Assembly: GCF_019599045.1 (NCBI RefSeq)
Contig: NZ_CP080623.1
Coordinates: 2,068,501-2,132,500 of the forward strand
Source: Roseovarius sp. SCSIO 43702
Lineage (GTDB): Bacteria > Pseudomonadota > Alphaproteobacteria > Rhodobacterales > Rhodobacteraceae
Direction of reading: 5' to 3'
Length of the DNA stretch: 64,000 bases
Part shown: positions 35,548-43,798 of the stretch, one piece after another
Position numbering within the stretch: position 1 is the first letter of the stretch
How the letters are laid out: each line of letters starts with the position of its first letter
The notes under the pieces: model-generated
Told to the model about the DNA's origin: nothing
Databases searched by the model: none
What the model saw: the letters and a program-made list of their open reading frames with translations, nothing else
Made by a program: the position numbers and the translations under genes

Positions 35548-37848
35548 TCATCGGGTTTTAAGTCCTATGAAGCCCCGGCCATGCGGGCGGCGATGATCCT
35601 GAAAGCCGCGCGATTTCAATTCCTTGCGCAGCGTGTGGAGCGTCCAGGCGTGAAGCCCCTGCCGTTCGCACCAGAATTTGAAACGGTCGTGCAAGTCGGT
35701 CGTCGTCACGAAACCACCCGGATCGGTCACGGTCTCGTCGATCAGGAATTGCCCCAGCGTGTCTTCGTCATCCATGTATTCGGTGGATGCCGCCGCCACC
35801 TTGGCGGGCACGTCCAGGCCGCGCTCCTGCCATTGCAGCGCGCCCTCGATAGCCCAGCGCAGGATTTCCGGCCCCTCGGCCATCAGCTTGTCGGGCAGGC
35901 TCTTGTCGCGCCGCTCGGGCGGGATGGTGACAAGGAACGGCACCAGCACCACGCGGGCGCGGATCGCTTCATCAACGCCTCTGAAAGACGGCTGATTGTT
36001 CCCGGCAATCATCAGCGTCAGTTGCGGGTCGAAGTCGAAGAAGTCGCCGCGCATGAAGCGGGCGGTCATGCGGTCGCCGCCGGTCAAATCCTTGATCGTG
36101 CTTTCATCCCAGGTCTTGCCCACCGGCAATTCGCTGCCCGCCACCAACCGCGCGCCCTGCAACCCGGCAAGCCCGGTGGAATGCTTTTCAACCGCGCTGT
36201 TGAGGAAGGTTTCAGCCGCCGCGCGCCGGGCGTAATCGGCCCAGATATGGGTCAGGGTGTTCAGGAAAACCGATTTGCCGTTGCGGCCCGTGCCGTAGAG
36301 AAACAGCAACTTGTGTTCGGTGGTCAGCCCGGTCAGCGCATAGCCCGCCGCCCGCTGCATGAACGCCACCAGGTCGGCGTCGTCGTCGAATATCTCGTGC
36401 AGGAAGGTCAGCCAGCGTTCCGGCCTCGATCCGGGCGCGGCGGGCGCGCAGGCGGTCGCCTTGGTGATCATGTCGCGCCGGTCGGCGGTGCGCAGGTGCC
36501 CGGTGCGCAGATCCACCGTGCCGCCCGGCGTGCCCAGCAGCAGGCGGTTTTCGTCGAAGGCGTCGGCGCGTGCCACGCTCGCCGGGTTCGATCTGGCGAG
36601 ACTTTCGACGCTGGCAACCGTGATCTTGTTGCGCAGCCACCGCGATTGATCCTTGCCCCAGGCGCGCAGCTTGTCAGCTTCCTTGTCGTCGAGCGCAGCG
36701 GCCTTGCGTTCGGCCCATCCTGTCAAATCCTCGGCCCGGTCGCGTAGATAGGTGCGGGTGCGGGTCAGGTGCTCCAGGCGGTCGTCGATCTGCCAGCGCG
36801 TGCCTTCCCAAAACAACCACTTGCCCCAGGTGGCAACGTGCCGCGCGTCCCGGTCGAAACTGCGCGCGCCCAAATCGGTCGCAAGCGCGTCGTGGCTCAG
36901 GTCGAGTTCGTCGGGCGTGTTCGGGCGGGGCTGTCCATCGGCTGTTGCCGCGCGCGCTCCGGTGGTCCGCTCTTTCGGCCCTCGCGGCGTCTGCGAGCCC
37001 GCCTGAAAGCCGCTGTCGATGGTCGCGACAATCTCCCCCGGTTCCAGCCCGATGCCCGCTCCGGCGGCGCTCAGCCGCGCCTTGACGGTATCTTCGGCCA
37101 GCCCGCCCCCTGCCACGATCTGCGCCAGATTGAAGGCGGCGCTATTCAGCGCGCCATTGCGCTTGCCCTCGGGCGCGGCCAGCAGCTTGGCGAGTTCGTC
37201 TTGCAACGCCTTGTCGGCCCATGCCGATGCGCCGCCGGTGTCGATCTGGACACGCGCGGCGGGCGCGGCGCGCTCCGACAACTTCTTGCGGCGCGGCAGA
37301 AGGTCGAGGATCCACTGCGGCGCGGTGGCCACCTCGAAAAGGCCGGGCGGGTTCTTCCAGCGATAGGGATTGTCCGAGCCGGGCTTGATCGAAGGCGCGG
37401 CCAGCACCATCCCGCCATGCCCGCGCACATCAACGCCGGGCGCAATCTCGCCTTCGCAGGTCTTCGGGTCAAAGTCCCCCGGATACCGGAAATAGACGTG
37501 CCAGCCGCCGCTCGGGCTGGTGGCCTCGATGGTATGCGGCAGGTCGCCATGCGCCTTGATCTTTTCCAGCAGCCAACCGATGCCGTCCACGTTGTTCTTG
37601 CGGTCAAGGTCCAGAACGACAAGCCCGCTTTCCTGTGTGGCGATTCCGATATTCGCGTGCGGATGCTTGGCGAAAAGCGCGGCGACAAGATCGGGGTCAT
37701 TGGTCGCGCCCCAGCGGCGGCCATCGTGATCCTTTGCGCCTTCGTATGACTGCTTCTTTCCAGGCGGTGCCGGAAACACATGCCAGCCGCGCGCCGCGTA
37801 TTCGAGCGCAGCGTCGGCGATGGTCGGGAAGCTGTCCTGCATGTTCAT
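35548..37848 (-). CDS. Primase-polymerase / SF3 helicase (satellite replication protein)
   Basis: A 766-residue protein with two enzymatic parts. Residues 1-185 are a bifunctional primase-polymerase domain: FAKHPHANIGIATQESGLVV, then LDLDRKN with the metal-binding Asp80 and Asp82, then SPSGGWHVYFRYP. Residues 430-740 are a D5-type N-terminal region followed by a superfamily 3 helicase, with Walker A GTGRNGKS at 519-526, a Walker B-like acid region in ARLVAGSELPVGK and the sensor LMIAGNNQPSF. It should start and drive replication of the element after excision. Its ATG overlaps the stop of the preceding micro-gene by one base. Confidence 0.9.
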   Translation of the reverse strand: MNMQDSFPTIADAALEYAARGWHVFPAPPGKKQSYEGAKDHDGRRWGATNDPDLVAALFAKHPHANIGIATQESGLVVLDLDRKNNVDGIGWLLEKIKAHGDLPHTIEATSPSGGWHVYFRYPGDFDPKTCEGEIAPGVDVRGHGGMVLAAPSIKPGSDNPYRWKNPPGLFEVATAPQWILDLLPRRKKLSERAAPAARVQIDTGGASAWADKALQDELAKLLAAPEGKRNGALNSAAFNLAQIVAGGGLAEDTVKARLSAAGAGIGLEPGEIVATIDSGFQAGSQTPRGPKERTTGARAATADGQPRPNTPDELDLSHDALATDLGARSFDRDARHVATWGKWLFWEGTRWQIDDRLEHLTRTRTYLRDRAEDLTGWAERKAAALDDKEADKLRAWGKDQSRWLRNKITVASVESLARSNPASVARADAFDENRLLLGTPGGTVDLRTGHLRTADRRDMITKATACAPAAPGSRPERWLTFLHEIFDDDADLVAFMQRAAGYALTGLTTEHKLLFLYGTGRNGKSVFLNTLTHIWADYARRAAAETFLNSAVEKHSTGLAGLQGARLVAGSELPVGKTWDESTIKDLTGGDRMTARFMRGDFFDFDPQLTLMIAGNNQPSFRGVDEAIRARVVLVPFLVTIPPERRDKSLPDKLMAEGPEILRWAIEGALQWQERGLDVPAKVAAASTEYMDDEDTLGQFLIDETVTDPGGFVTTTDLHDRFKFWCERQGLHAWTLHTLRKELKSRGFQDHRRPHGRGFIGLKTR

Positions 37849-37943
37849 CAGCTAACCCCCCAGATCAGCGCGCAAAGCGCGGATGCCTGCGCCTCGGTCA
37901 TGCCGTGAACGCGCATCAGGAAGCGGATTTGAAGCTGTCTCAT
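37848..37943 (-). CDS. 31-residue micro-protein before the primase
   Basis: MRQLQIRFLMRVHGMTEAQA followed by SALCALIWGVS. Its ATG overlaps the stop of the gene before it by four bases (ATGA), and its stop overlaps the primase start by one base (TGATG). Such tight packing on both sides is strong evidence for translation, although the product is very short. One amphipathic helix is predicted by eye. Function unknown. Confidence 0.5.
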   Translation of the reverse strand: MRQLQIRFLMRVHGMTEAQASALCALIWGVS

Positions 37944-38182
37944 ACCGCGCCCCCCATCAGTTCCAGCGGGTCGTATTCGCCTGCGCCCTCGACGCGCGCC
38001 AAGGTGCGGCCCCGGTCGTCTTTCAGGACACGGTGCGGATCGCAGGTGCAAATCCGCTCGCGCGTGTAGATCGCGCAACCCGGATCGTGCTGGAATTCGA
38101 CGCGAAAGAGTTTGCCGCGCTTGATGTGTTTACGCTGCGCGGCGGCCCACGCCCGGCGGGCCTGCCGTTTCGATTTTGTCAT
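37940..38182 (-). CDS. Small basic protein with Cys pair
   Basis: An 80-residue protein starting MTKSKRQARRAWAAAQRKHI, with a strongly basic N-terminus and a central CAIYTRERICTCDPH that could bind a metal. GAGGT lies about 7 bases before the ATG at 38182. Its length, charge and position before the primase would suit a nucleic-acid-binding accessory protein, but no family is recognised. Confidence 0.6.
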   Translation of the reverse strand: MTKSKRQARRAWAAAQRKHIKRGKLFRVEFQHDPGCAIYTRERICTCDPHRVLKDDRGRTLARVEGAGEYDPLELMGGAV

Positions 38183-38293
38183 GCTCGTTACCTCGGGAAT
38201 TGCCGAAAGCAACGGGCGGTGCTATAAACGGTCTGACGCCTGCCAAAGCATCATCCCCAACTAACCCCCCGCCGTCGCTTTCGGTGGGGGTTT

Positions 38294-38683
38294 CTATTTG
38301 TTCAACATCGCGCGCAGGCGTTGACGCGCCTCGCGCATGTTGTTCTCGCTCGCCTGCTGCGCGTTCACCGCCGCCCGGATGATCCGGTGCAGGTGGATTG
38401 CGTCGGTGCTGTCGAAGTCGGGATTTGCCAGCGCGGTGCAGGCGACTTCCAGGACGGACGCAACGAAGCCTTGGGCGTCGTCAATGTCGATCCTCTCGTC
38501 ATTGCGGATCAGGCACGCATTCGCCGCTTTCGCCGCCTCCACCGGATCGCGCGGCAGATCGGCCATCTGCTCAACCTCGCGCATGTTGGTGGCGTCGATC
38601 GAAAGCAACTCGAAGTCGCGCCGCGAAAGCTGTTTCAGCGTCTCGACGGCTTCAGCGGGCAGGTCGGAAAGGCGGATGGTCAT
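38294..38683 (-). CDS. Unknown 129-residue protein of the satellite
   Basis: A helical acidic protein (MTIRLSDLPAEAVETLKQLS, later RIIRAAVNAQQASENNMREA). The stop of the gene before it overlaps its ATG by four bases, so it is part of the coupled chain running from alpA. A 110-base gap follows before the next gene. No family recognised. Confidence 0.6.
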   Translation of the reverse strand: MTIRLSDLPAEAVETLKQLSRRDFELLSIDATNMREVEQMADLPRDPVEAAKAANACLIRNDERIDIDDAQGFVASVLEVACTALANPDFDSTDAIHLHRIIRAAVNAQQASENNMREARQRLRAMLNK

Positions 38684-38928
38684 GCCGTGCCCTCCCCCTG
38701 CCGGGCGATGCTCATCACCTCGGCCCCGCCGTTGCGGCGGCGGGCTTCGGCGTCCAGTTCATCGGCGTGTTGCTGATACCACTCGCCCATGTCGCGGATC
38801 GCGTCGGCAATCGCGGTCACGGCCTCGGGGGTGTGCTCCAGGCGCTGCAACAGGAATTGCAGTTGAACGCCGGGATATTCGCCTGCGCCTTCCAGCGTGC
38901 GGCGAACGATTTGCTTTTCCCACGTCAT
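38680..38928 (-). CDS. Unknown 82-residue protein of the satellite
   Basis: A small helical protein (MTWEKQIVRRTLEGAGEYPG, then EHTPEAVTAIADAIRDMGEW). The segment LEGAGEYPGVQLQ resembles VEGAGEYDPLELM at the end of the 80-residue protein downstream, suggesting that both share a short motif of common origin. It is coupled to its neighbours by ATGA overlaps on both sides. Function unknown. Confidence 0.6.
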   Translation of the reverse strand: MTWEKQIVRRTLEGAGEYPGVQLQFLLQRLEHTPEAVTAIADAIRDMGEWYQQHADELDAEARRRNGGAEVMSIARQGEGTA

Positions 38929-39134
38929 GCCGCCACCTCGCCATTGCTAAGGCCGGTGGCGTAGATGTTGGCGACCAGCCAGTTGTCGCACGGCGCGATC
39001 CAACCGGCCTTTCCCGCCGGATTCACATGCACATAGATAATCGAGCGGTCGAAGCCGTCTTTATGGGTGGTGTAGTCCAGCGTGCCGCCGCACGGCAGGC
39101 TGCGCGGAAAGTTCGGTGCGGAATAGGTGCTCAT
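38925..39134 (-). CDS. Unknown 69-residue protein of the satellite
   Basis: MSTYSAPNFPRSLPCGGTLD begins a small soluble protein rich in aromatic residues (SIIYVHVNPAGKAGWIAPCD). The ATG at 39134 overlaps the alpA stop by four bases; an upstream ATG in the same frame lies inside alpA. The stop overlaps the next ATG. No family recognised. Confidence 0.6.
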   Translation of the reverse strand: MSTYSAPNFPRSLPCGGTLDYTTHKDGFDRSIIYVHVNPAGKAGWIAPCDNWLVANIYATGLSNGEVAA

Positions 39135-39385
39135 GCCGCCACCTCGCGCGCTTCCAGCCATGCGATGATTTCGGCCTCGCGCCAGTAGCGGCGGCGTCCG
39201 ATGTAGATCGGGCGCGGGAAGTCCAGGGCGGGATTGTCAAGCCAGCGCCACAAGGTCATGTCGCTGATACCGCCGCACATCTGGCGAACGGTTGCGGCCT
39301 GAATCCGGCGGTGGGGGTTGCGGTCGTGTTCGGGGTCGGTCGCCCCGGCGTGACGCGCAGTCGCGGTTGCGGTTTGGGTGTTCAT
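39131..39385 (-). CDS. AlpA-like helix-turn-helix regulator
   Basis: An 84-residue DNA-binding protein. The stretch RQMCGGISDMTLWRWLDNP is a MerR/excisionase-type helix-turn-helix, and FPRPIYIGRRRYWREAEIIA is the wing and recognition tail typical of AlpA. In P4-like satellites and PICIs, AlpA switches on excision and late genes. A 95-base gap upstream can hold its own promoter. It begins a run of ATGA-coupled genes, so it may control the whole replication cluster. Confidence 0.8.
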   Translation of the reverse strand: MNTQTATATARHAGATDPEHDRNPHRRIQAATVRQMCGGISDMTLWRWLDNPALDFPRPIYIGRRRYWREAEIIAWLEAREVAA

Positions 39386-39480
39386 GGTGCCACGTCCTTT
39401 CGTGTTAGAACCGTGGCTATCTATTGGTCACATCTTTCGGCGCTGGTCCAAAGAATAGGGGTGCGAAAAACTAATTCGTT

Positions 39481-39900
39481 TTATGGACCATGGCGTTTTA
39501 GCACTCCCTCAAACCATTCCAGTTCTTCCATTTGCTCTCGGTAAGCCCTAAGCGATTCAAGGCATTTGCTTCTCCCGTTGCCCTTCACGCCAAATTTGCG
39601 CTGCACCTGATAAACCGCTTCATCGACGGTTTTTTTGTCATCATCGACAATACGAACCATTTCTCTGCCAACCGCCCAATCCGGCCCCTTCGGTCGTCCG
39701 GTGCATTTGTTCCTCAACTCCATCCTGAACCTGTCAGGTTTTCCGCTTGGACGAATTGACGCCGCTAGCATTTTTAAGAACAGTTCGGACGGCGCGCCAG
39801 TTTCCAAAACATCGGCAATACGTTCGGCCCGCGCTCGCATATCGAGCGGTTCATCAACGGATTCGACCAGCAGAACCCAATCAGGCTTCTTTTCCTTCAT
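39481..39900 (-). CDS. Unknown protein after the integrase
   Basis: A 139-residue charged protein (MKEKKPDWVLLVESVDEPLD) with a middle part rich in basic residues and a C-terminal helix (SLRAYREQMEELEWFEGVLK). Its ATG overlaps the integrase stop by four bases, so it is made together with the integrase. It could be an excision or immunity factor by position, but no family is recognised. Confidence 0.6.
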   Translation of the reverse strand: MKEKKPDWVLLVESVDEPLDMRARAERIADVLETGAPSELFLKMLAASIRPSGKPDRFRMELRNKCTGRPKGPDWAVGREMVRIVDDDKKTVDEAVYQVQRKFGVKGNGRSKCLESLRAYREQMEELEWFEGVLKRHGP

Positions 39901-41147
39901 CGCGCCGCCTCGCCAATCCGCACGACGTTATCCGCCGTGCCTTCCACCAGATCACCGACAAGGCGCGCCCATGCGTCCAGCGCATCGCGCTTTTCGTCGG
40001 CATAGTCGTGGCGCTGATAAACCGACACGATCCCGCCTGCGGTGCCGCTCACATGGTTCAGCACGGCCTCGGTGACGCGCACCGGAATGCCCAGCCGCGC
40101 CATGCCGGTTGCCGCCGTGCGGCGCAGATCGTGAAACGTCCAGTGCGGGATTTCCACCGGCTCGCCCGCCTCGTCGCTGGCAATCTCTGCCATGCGTTCG
40201 GCAATGTGATTCCGGCCCTTGTGATAGCCCTGTAGCGCGCTTCTGCCGTTCGTGGTGAAGATGTAGCCCGCATCGCTCTTGAGGCGCTCCACGGCCCCCA
40301 GAACGTCCCGCGCGGCCCCTGACAACGGCACGTCATGCGCGCGCCCGTTCTTCGTGCGGTCGGCGGTCAAGTGCCACAGATCGTCGCTCACCTCGCGGTC
40401 AGTCATGTTGACAACCTCGCCAAGCCGTTGCCCGGTCAGCAACAGCATTTTGCCAAGATGCCCCCACGGCTGGCCCTCGATTGTGCAGGCTTCCCAGAAC
40501 CACCGGATTTCATCATCCGACAACACGCGGTCGCGGCTCTTTTCCTTTGCCGCCGGTTTCACGCCCATTGCGGGCGACTGGTCGATTATATCGCGCTCCA
40601 CACACCAGCTTAGAAACTTGTTTAGATAGGCCCGAACCCGGTTTGCGGTCACAACCCGCCCGCTATCCGCGATCCCGTCCAGCAGGTCGATCACGTCGCG
40701 CTTGGCAATGTCGTGAATGTCCCGCTCGCCCCAAACCGCGACCACATGCCGGTTCAACTCGCGCTTGACGGTTTCGCCGGATTTCAGTGTGGACAGGTGC
40801 CGCTTGCCGAATTGCTCCACCAGGGTCTTGATCTTGTCGCGGCCCGATTGCTGAACCTCGACGCGCGCCGCCTTTTCGGCCTCTCTCTCGCCTGCCGGGT
40901 CTTTACCATCCTGCGCCGCGATCAGGGCTTCACTGGCGCGCGCTCTGGCCTCCGCAAGCGATAGCAGGGGATATTTGCCCAGCGTCATCCGCCGGTGCTT
41001 TTCCCCGAACCGATAGCGGACCTGCCAGGCCTTCCGCCCGCTCGGCTGCACGATCAGATAAAGCCCCGTCATCAGGGTATCCGGCACCTCCTGTCGCTTG
41101 TCTGTCGCCTTCCACTTTTCAACGCCGGTTGCCGTCAGCTTCGCCAT
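39897..41147 (-). CDS. int: P4-type tyrosine integrase
   Basis: A 416-residue integrase. The N-terminal DUF4102-like arm-binding domain (PDTLMTGLYLIVQPSGRKAW, then RMTLGKYPLLSLAEAR) identifies the P4 group. The catalytic domain has the first Arg in LLLTGQRLGEVVNM, the His-x-x-Arg box in TFHDLRRTAATGM, the second His in LNHVSG and the nucleophile Tyr in SVYQRHDY. The ATG at 41147 follows GAGGGGG. It lies beside the right att copy, as expected, and would insert the element into tRNA-Asn. Confidence 0.95.
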   Translation of the reverse strand: MAKLTATGVEKWKATDKRQEVPDTLMTGLYLIVQPSGRKAWQVRYRFGEKHRRMTLGKYPLLSLAEARARASEALIAAQDGKDPAGEREAEKAARVEVQQSGRDKIKTLVEQFGKRHLSTLKSGETVKRELNRHVVAVWGERDIHDIAKRDVIDLLDGIADSGRVVTANRVRAYLNKFLSWCVERDIIDQSPAMGVKPAAKEKSRDRVLSDDEIRWFWEACTIEGQPWGHLGKMLLLTGQRLGEVVNMTDREVSDDLWHLTADRTKNGRAHDVPLSGAARDVLGAVERLKSDAGYIFTTNGRSALQGYHKGRNHIAERMAEIASDEAGEPVEIPHWTFHDLRRTAATGMARLGIPVRVTEAVLNHVSGTAGGIVSVYQRHDYADEKRDALDAWARLVGDLVEGTADNVVRIGEAAR

Positions 41148-41166
41148 GTTCGCCCCCTCAAAATCT

Positions 41167-41228
41167 GTTCCCCAATCGGTTCTGGGGAACATTCTGGGGA
41201 ACAGAAACGGTGTTTTCTACTGTTCCCC
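41167..41228. promoter_or_regulatory. Four GGGGAAC/GTTCCCC repeats upstream of the integrase
   Basis: The heptamer lies at 41167-41173 (inverse), 41184-41190, 41196-41202 and 41222-41228 (inverse). The inverse and direct copies could form small hairpins or pairs of protein-binding sites. They lie between the integrase start and attR and match the two copies near attL. Arm-type integrase sites or autoregulatory operators are likely. Confidence 0.55.
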
Positions 41229-41333
41229 ACGCAAGCAAACATTGCCGAACATATGGCGCATACGCAAGTAAAATATGGGAAATATGGCAAGCGATAGTTT
41301 TACATATTTAGGCCACGATACCCCCTAAATATC

Positions 41334-41382
41334 GACTGTTAATCAATTGGTCGTAGGTTCGATCCCTACCGCCGGAGCCAAA
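41334..41382 (+). repeat. attR, 49-bp copy of the tRNA-Asn 3' end
   Basis: It is identical to 32531-32579 and carries the anticodon arm, T arm and CCA end of tRNA-Asn but no 5' half, so it is not a functional gene. It marks the right end of the satellite and may also be the left end of a second island, since a new recombinase gene begins 176 bases further on. Confidence 0.95.
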
Positions 41383-41438
41383 TTCCCAGCAAGCCCCTGA
41401 TTTCATTGGATATGCCCCGACCGGAGTCGGAGCCACGC

Positions 41439-41486
41439 GTGCACGTGCACAAATTGGTGCACAAACAGGTGCACAAATGCGTGCAC
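41439..41486. repeat. 12-bp tandem repeats with GTGCAC cores
   Basis: The palindrome GTGCAC occurs at 41439, 41445, 41457, 41469 and 41481. The last four are exactly 12 bases apart, with units of the form GTGCACAAAYNG, though the unit at 41469 ends differently (GC). The array lies between the att copy and the start of the first recombinase gene. It could be a set of recombinase arm sites or an operator array. The frame through it (VHKLVHKQVHK) is not preceded by a good start. Confidence 0.75.
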
Positions 41487-41557
41487 GCCGACCCCCGCGC
41501 CCCGATCCGCGGCCGCGATTCCAAGATGCCCTGAAACCTGTTTCGGAGGCAGTTGCC

Positions 41558-43798
41558 ATGGCCGGAGTCGCACATACCCCCTACCTCGAAAAACGCCCCT
41601 CGGGCTTCTTTTTCCGCCGCCGGCTTCCGCGCGCGTTCCGGGAGATATCGAACCCTGGGCAGAAATCTGCCATCTGTCTCAGCCTGCGAACCGAGGTCCT
41701 CTTCGAAGCGAAGATCCTCGTCACGCGCCTGACGGCGCTCACGGACGCGGCCTTCGCGCTGACGACGGAGAGACCGATGGATCACTTGAGTGCGCAACAT
41801 GTCACGCTGCTGAGCGAACTGGCCCGGTTCCAGATCGCCGCCCACGAGGCCGCGCGGGCGATGGCTGATCCCCGCTCCGAGGTGGCTGCCAATTTCGCGG
41901 CAGAGGCCGAGCGCGCGAACCAGGACATGCTGCGCCGCGCGCTGGCGCTCGGCGATCGGTCCCCGGTCACTGATCCCCTGCGTGAGATGGCCAATCGCAT
42001 GGGCGTGACGCTGGACGAGAGCACCGCCGACTGGCGCGCGCTCGCGTTCGAGGCTCTGCGTGTGATGCTCGACGTGTCGCGCGAACGGGAAAAGCGCGAG
42101 GTGGGAACCTACGACGAGATGACGCCGATCTTCCGGTCGGTGATGGCGAGCCGGTCGGCCGCCCCGGCCGCCGCCCTGCCGGCAGTCGCGGCGCAGGCTG
42201 TGGCACCCGCTCTTGCCGTGCCGGCCGCCAGCGCGCCGACCGCGAGTCCCATGGCGGAGCCGGCCACGGCGACTGCCGCCGCGCCGGCCGAAATCGAGGT
42301 GGCGGCTCCTGCCCAGGCGCCCGCCGGGTCCTTCGCGGCCCCGGCCGCGAATGTGGACACACCGGCGGCAGCGCCGGAACCGCCTGCGGCGGCCTCAGCG
42401 AGCGTGCTCCGGAACACCGCGACCCGCGATGACGACACCGCGTTCCGGATTAAAATGCGCCCGCCGCTCCTCAAGAACATCGACCTGAGGGATCTCTCGC
42501 CCGGAATGCAGGAGATTCTGCACACCAAGCCACGCGGCATCACGCTTCTCGAAGGAATCAGGCTCATGAAGGAGCTCAAGACCGCCGGCTACGGCGAAGA
42601 TTTCTCCCAGAAACAAACGGCCGACGCCGATGCCGGCCAGCGATGGATCAAGGACAGCACGAGCAAGGCCCGCTTCGCCGAAACCTACTGGGTCGAATTC
42701 GTCGGCGATGTCGCCTTCGAGCGCGTCGAGGAAGAGGCGATCCGGGATGCCATGAAGCTGCTGCCGCGGCTGCCGAACAAGCATTCCAAGGGAAAGGACA
42801 AGCTCCTTGCCAGGAACGGTTTCGCGGTCCTCGTGGACGATATCGATGCCGAAGAAGAGCGTGCGGAGAAGGACAACCTGAAGGCGCTCGAAGGCTGCAA
42901 AGGCATCACCGAGGCGGACCGGGAAAAGGCGGCTTTGGATGCACGCATCCCGCGTCTGCGCTCCGAAACCCGCGCAAAGCATCATCGCTTCATCAATTCG
43001 GTCGGCCGCATGCTCTTTGATCTGCAACTGATCGACAGCAACCCCTTCGCGATCTGTGCCGTCTCCAACGCCGACAAGAAACGTTGGCAGAAGATGGAGG
43101 AGAAACGCAAGCGGACCTATTGGGATGACCGGATCTACACCTTTCTGCGCTCGCCAGCCTTCCAGGGACCTTTCGCGGACCCCGGAGCGCCGCTCTACTG
43201 GATCCCGCTCATCGCGCGCCTGATGGGGTTGCGCGAAGAAGAGGCCTGCCAGCTCGGACCGGACGACTTCGGCTCCGTGCGCGGTATCCACTACCTCGAC
43301 GTGAAATGCATCGACGGCAACCGGGTGAAGACCGAAGAATCCCAGCGCCGCATTCCGGTTCATCCGATCCTGATCGAGCTCGGCCTCCTGAAGCTCGCCG
43401 AACTTCGCCGGAAGCAGGGCAAACATCGCCTTTTCCCCGACCTGACGCGCGGCAAAACCAAGGGGCGCTACTCCGAGAATTTCTCCAAGAAGTTCACCTA
43501 TTATCGTCAGACCAACAATTGCTACTGGCAGGGCCTTGATCTGCATGCCATGCGCACGTCGTTTAATTCGGACCTGATGAACCAGGACAAGTCCGACGCC
43601 TTCCGGTGCATCCTGATGGGCCATGAGGCGCCCGACACGGGAGCTCGCGACTATGATCAGGGCGTGCAGATGCAGAAGCTCCTGGAGCGTATCTGCGATG
43701 TCGAACTCGATGTTTCGATGATTGCCCGCCCGTTCGCTGACACGAAGCGCGCAAGACAGCGCGGCAATGTTATCGATCTCAGCAGCGTTGCCCGCTGA
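41558..43798 (+). CDS. Large tyrosine recombinase with Ala/Pro-rich linker
   Basis: A 746-residue protein. The N-terminus (TPYLEKRPSGFFFRRRLPRA) resembles the short N-terminal domain of integrases of the DUF6538 type. Residues about 195-295 are an Ala/Pro-rich linker, probably disordered. The C-terminal catalytic domain has the Arg in RLMGLREEEACQL, LDLHAMRTSFN as the second box and ILMGHEAP with Tyr in RDYDQG. GGAGG lies about 10 bases before the ATG at 41558. It is paralogous to the next gene in the segment LYWIPLIARLMGLREEE. Confidence 0.82.
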   Translation: MAGVAHTPYLEKRPSGFFFRRRLPRAFREISNPGQKSAICLSLRTEVLFEAKILVTRLTALTDAAFALTTERPMDHLSAQHVTLLSELARFQIAAHEAARAMADPRSEVAANFAAEAERANQDMLRRALALGDRSPVTDPLREMANRMGVTLDESTADWRALAFEALRVMLDVSREREKREVGTYDEMTPIFRSVMASRSAAPAAALPAVAAQAVAPALAVPAASAPTASPMAEPATATAAAPAEIEVAAPAQAPAGSFAAPAANVDTPAAAPEPPAAASASVLRNTATRDDDTAFRIKMRPPLLKNIDLRDLSPGMQEILHTKPRGITLLEGIRLMKELKTAGYGEDFSQKQTADADAGQRWIKDSTSKARFAETYWVEFVGDVAFERVEEEAIRDAMKLLPRLPNKHSKGKDKLLARNGFAVLVDDIDAEEERAEKDNLKALEGCKGITEADREKAALDARIPRLRSETRAKHHRFINSVGRMLFDLQLIDSNPFAICAVSNADKKRWQKMEEKRKRTYWDDRIYTFLRSPAFQGPFADPGAPLYWIPLIARLMGLREEEACQLGPDDFGSVRGIHYLDVKCIDGNRVKTEESQRRIPVHPILIELGLLKLAELRRKQGKHRLFPDLTRGKTKGRYSENFSKKFTYYRQTNNCYWQGLDLHAMRTSFNSDLMNQDKSDAFRCILMGHEAPDTGARDYDQGVQMQKLLERICDVELDVSMIARPFADTKRARQRGNVIDLSSVAR

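Larger units (their letters stand above)
32531..41382. mobile_element. Phage-satellite-like (PICI-type) integrative element in tRNA-Asn
   Basis: The element is bounded by a 49-bp direct repeat of the tRNA-Asn 3' end. All genes are on the minus strand, with the integrase beside the right end. Order of transcription: integrase, unknown, AlpA-like, five small genes, primase-helicase, origin-like repeat, unknown, HK97 capsid, small terminase, two small frames. No large terminase, portal, protease, tail, lysis or conjugation gene is visible in the 8.8 kb. The set int-alpA-primase-terS matches phage-inducible chromosomal islands, while the capsid gene points to the capsid-forming variety. A shrunken prophage is the alternative. 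Confidence 0.82.

Noticed and set aside
41334..41382. A second tRNA-Asn gene
   Set aside because: Only the 3' 47 bases are present; the acceptor 5' strand and D arm are missing, so it is an att copy and not a gene.
41439..41486. A CRISPR array at the GTGCAC repeats
   Set aside because: Repeat units of 12 bp with no unique spacers of 25-40 bp, and no cas genes anywhere in the window. No CRISPR array was seen elsewhere either.
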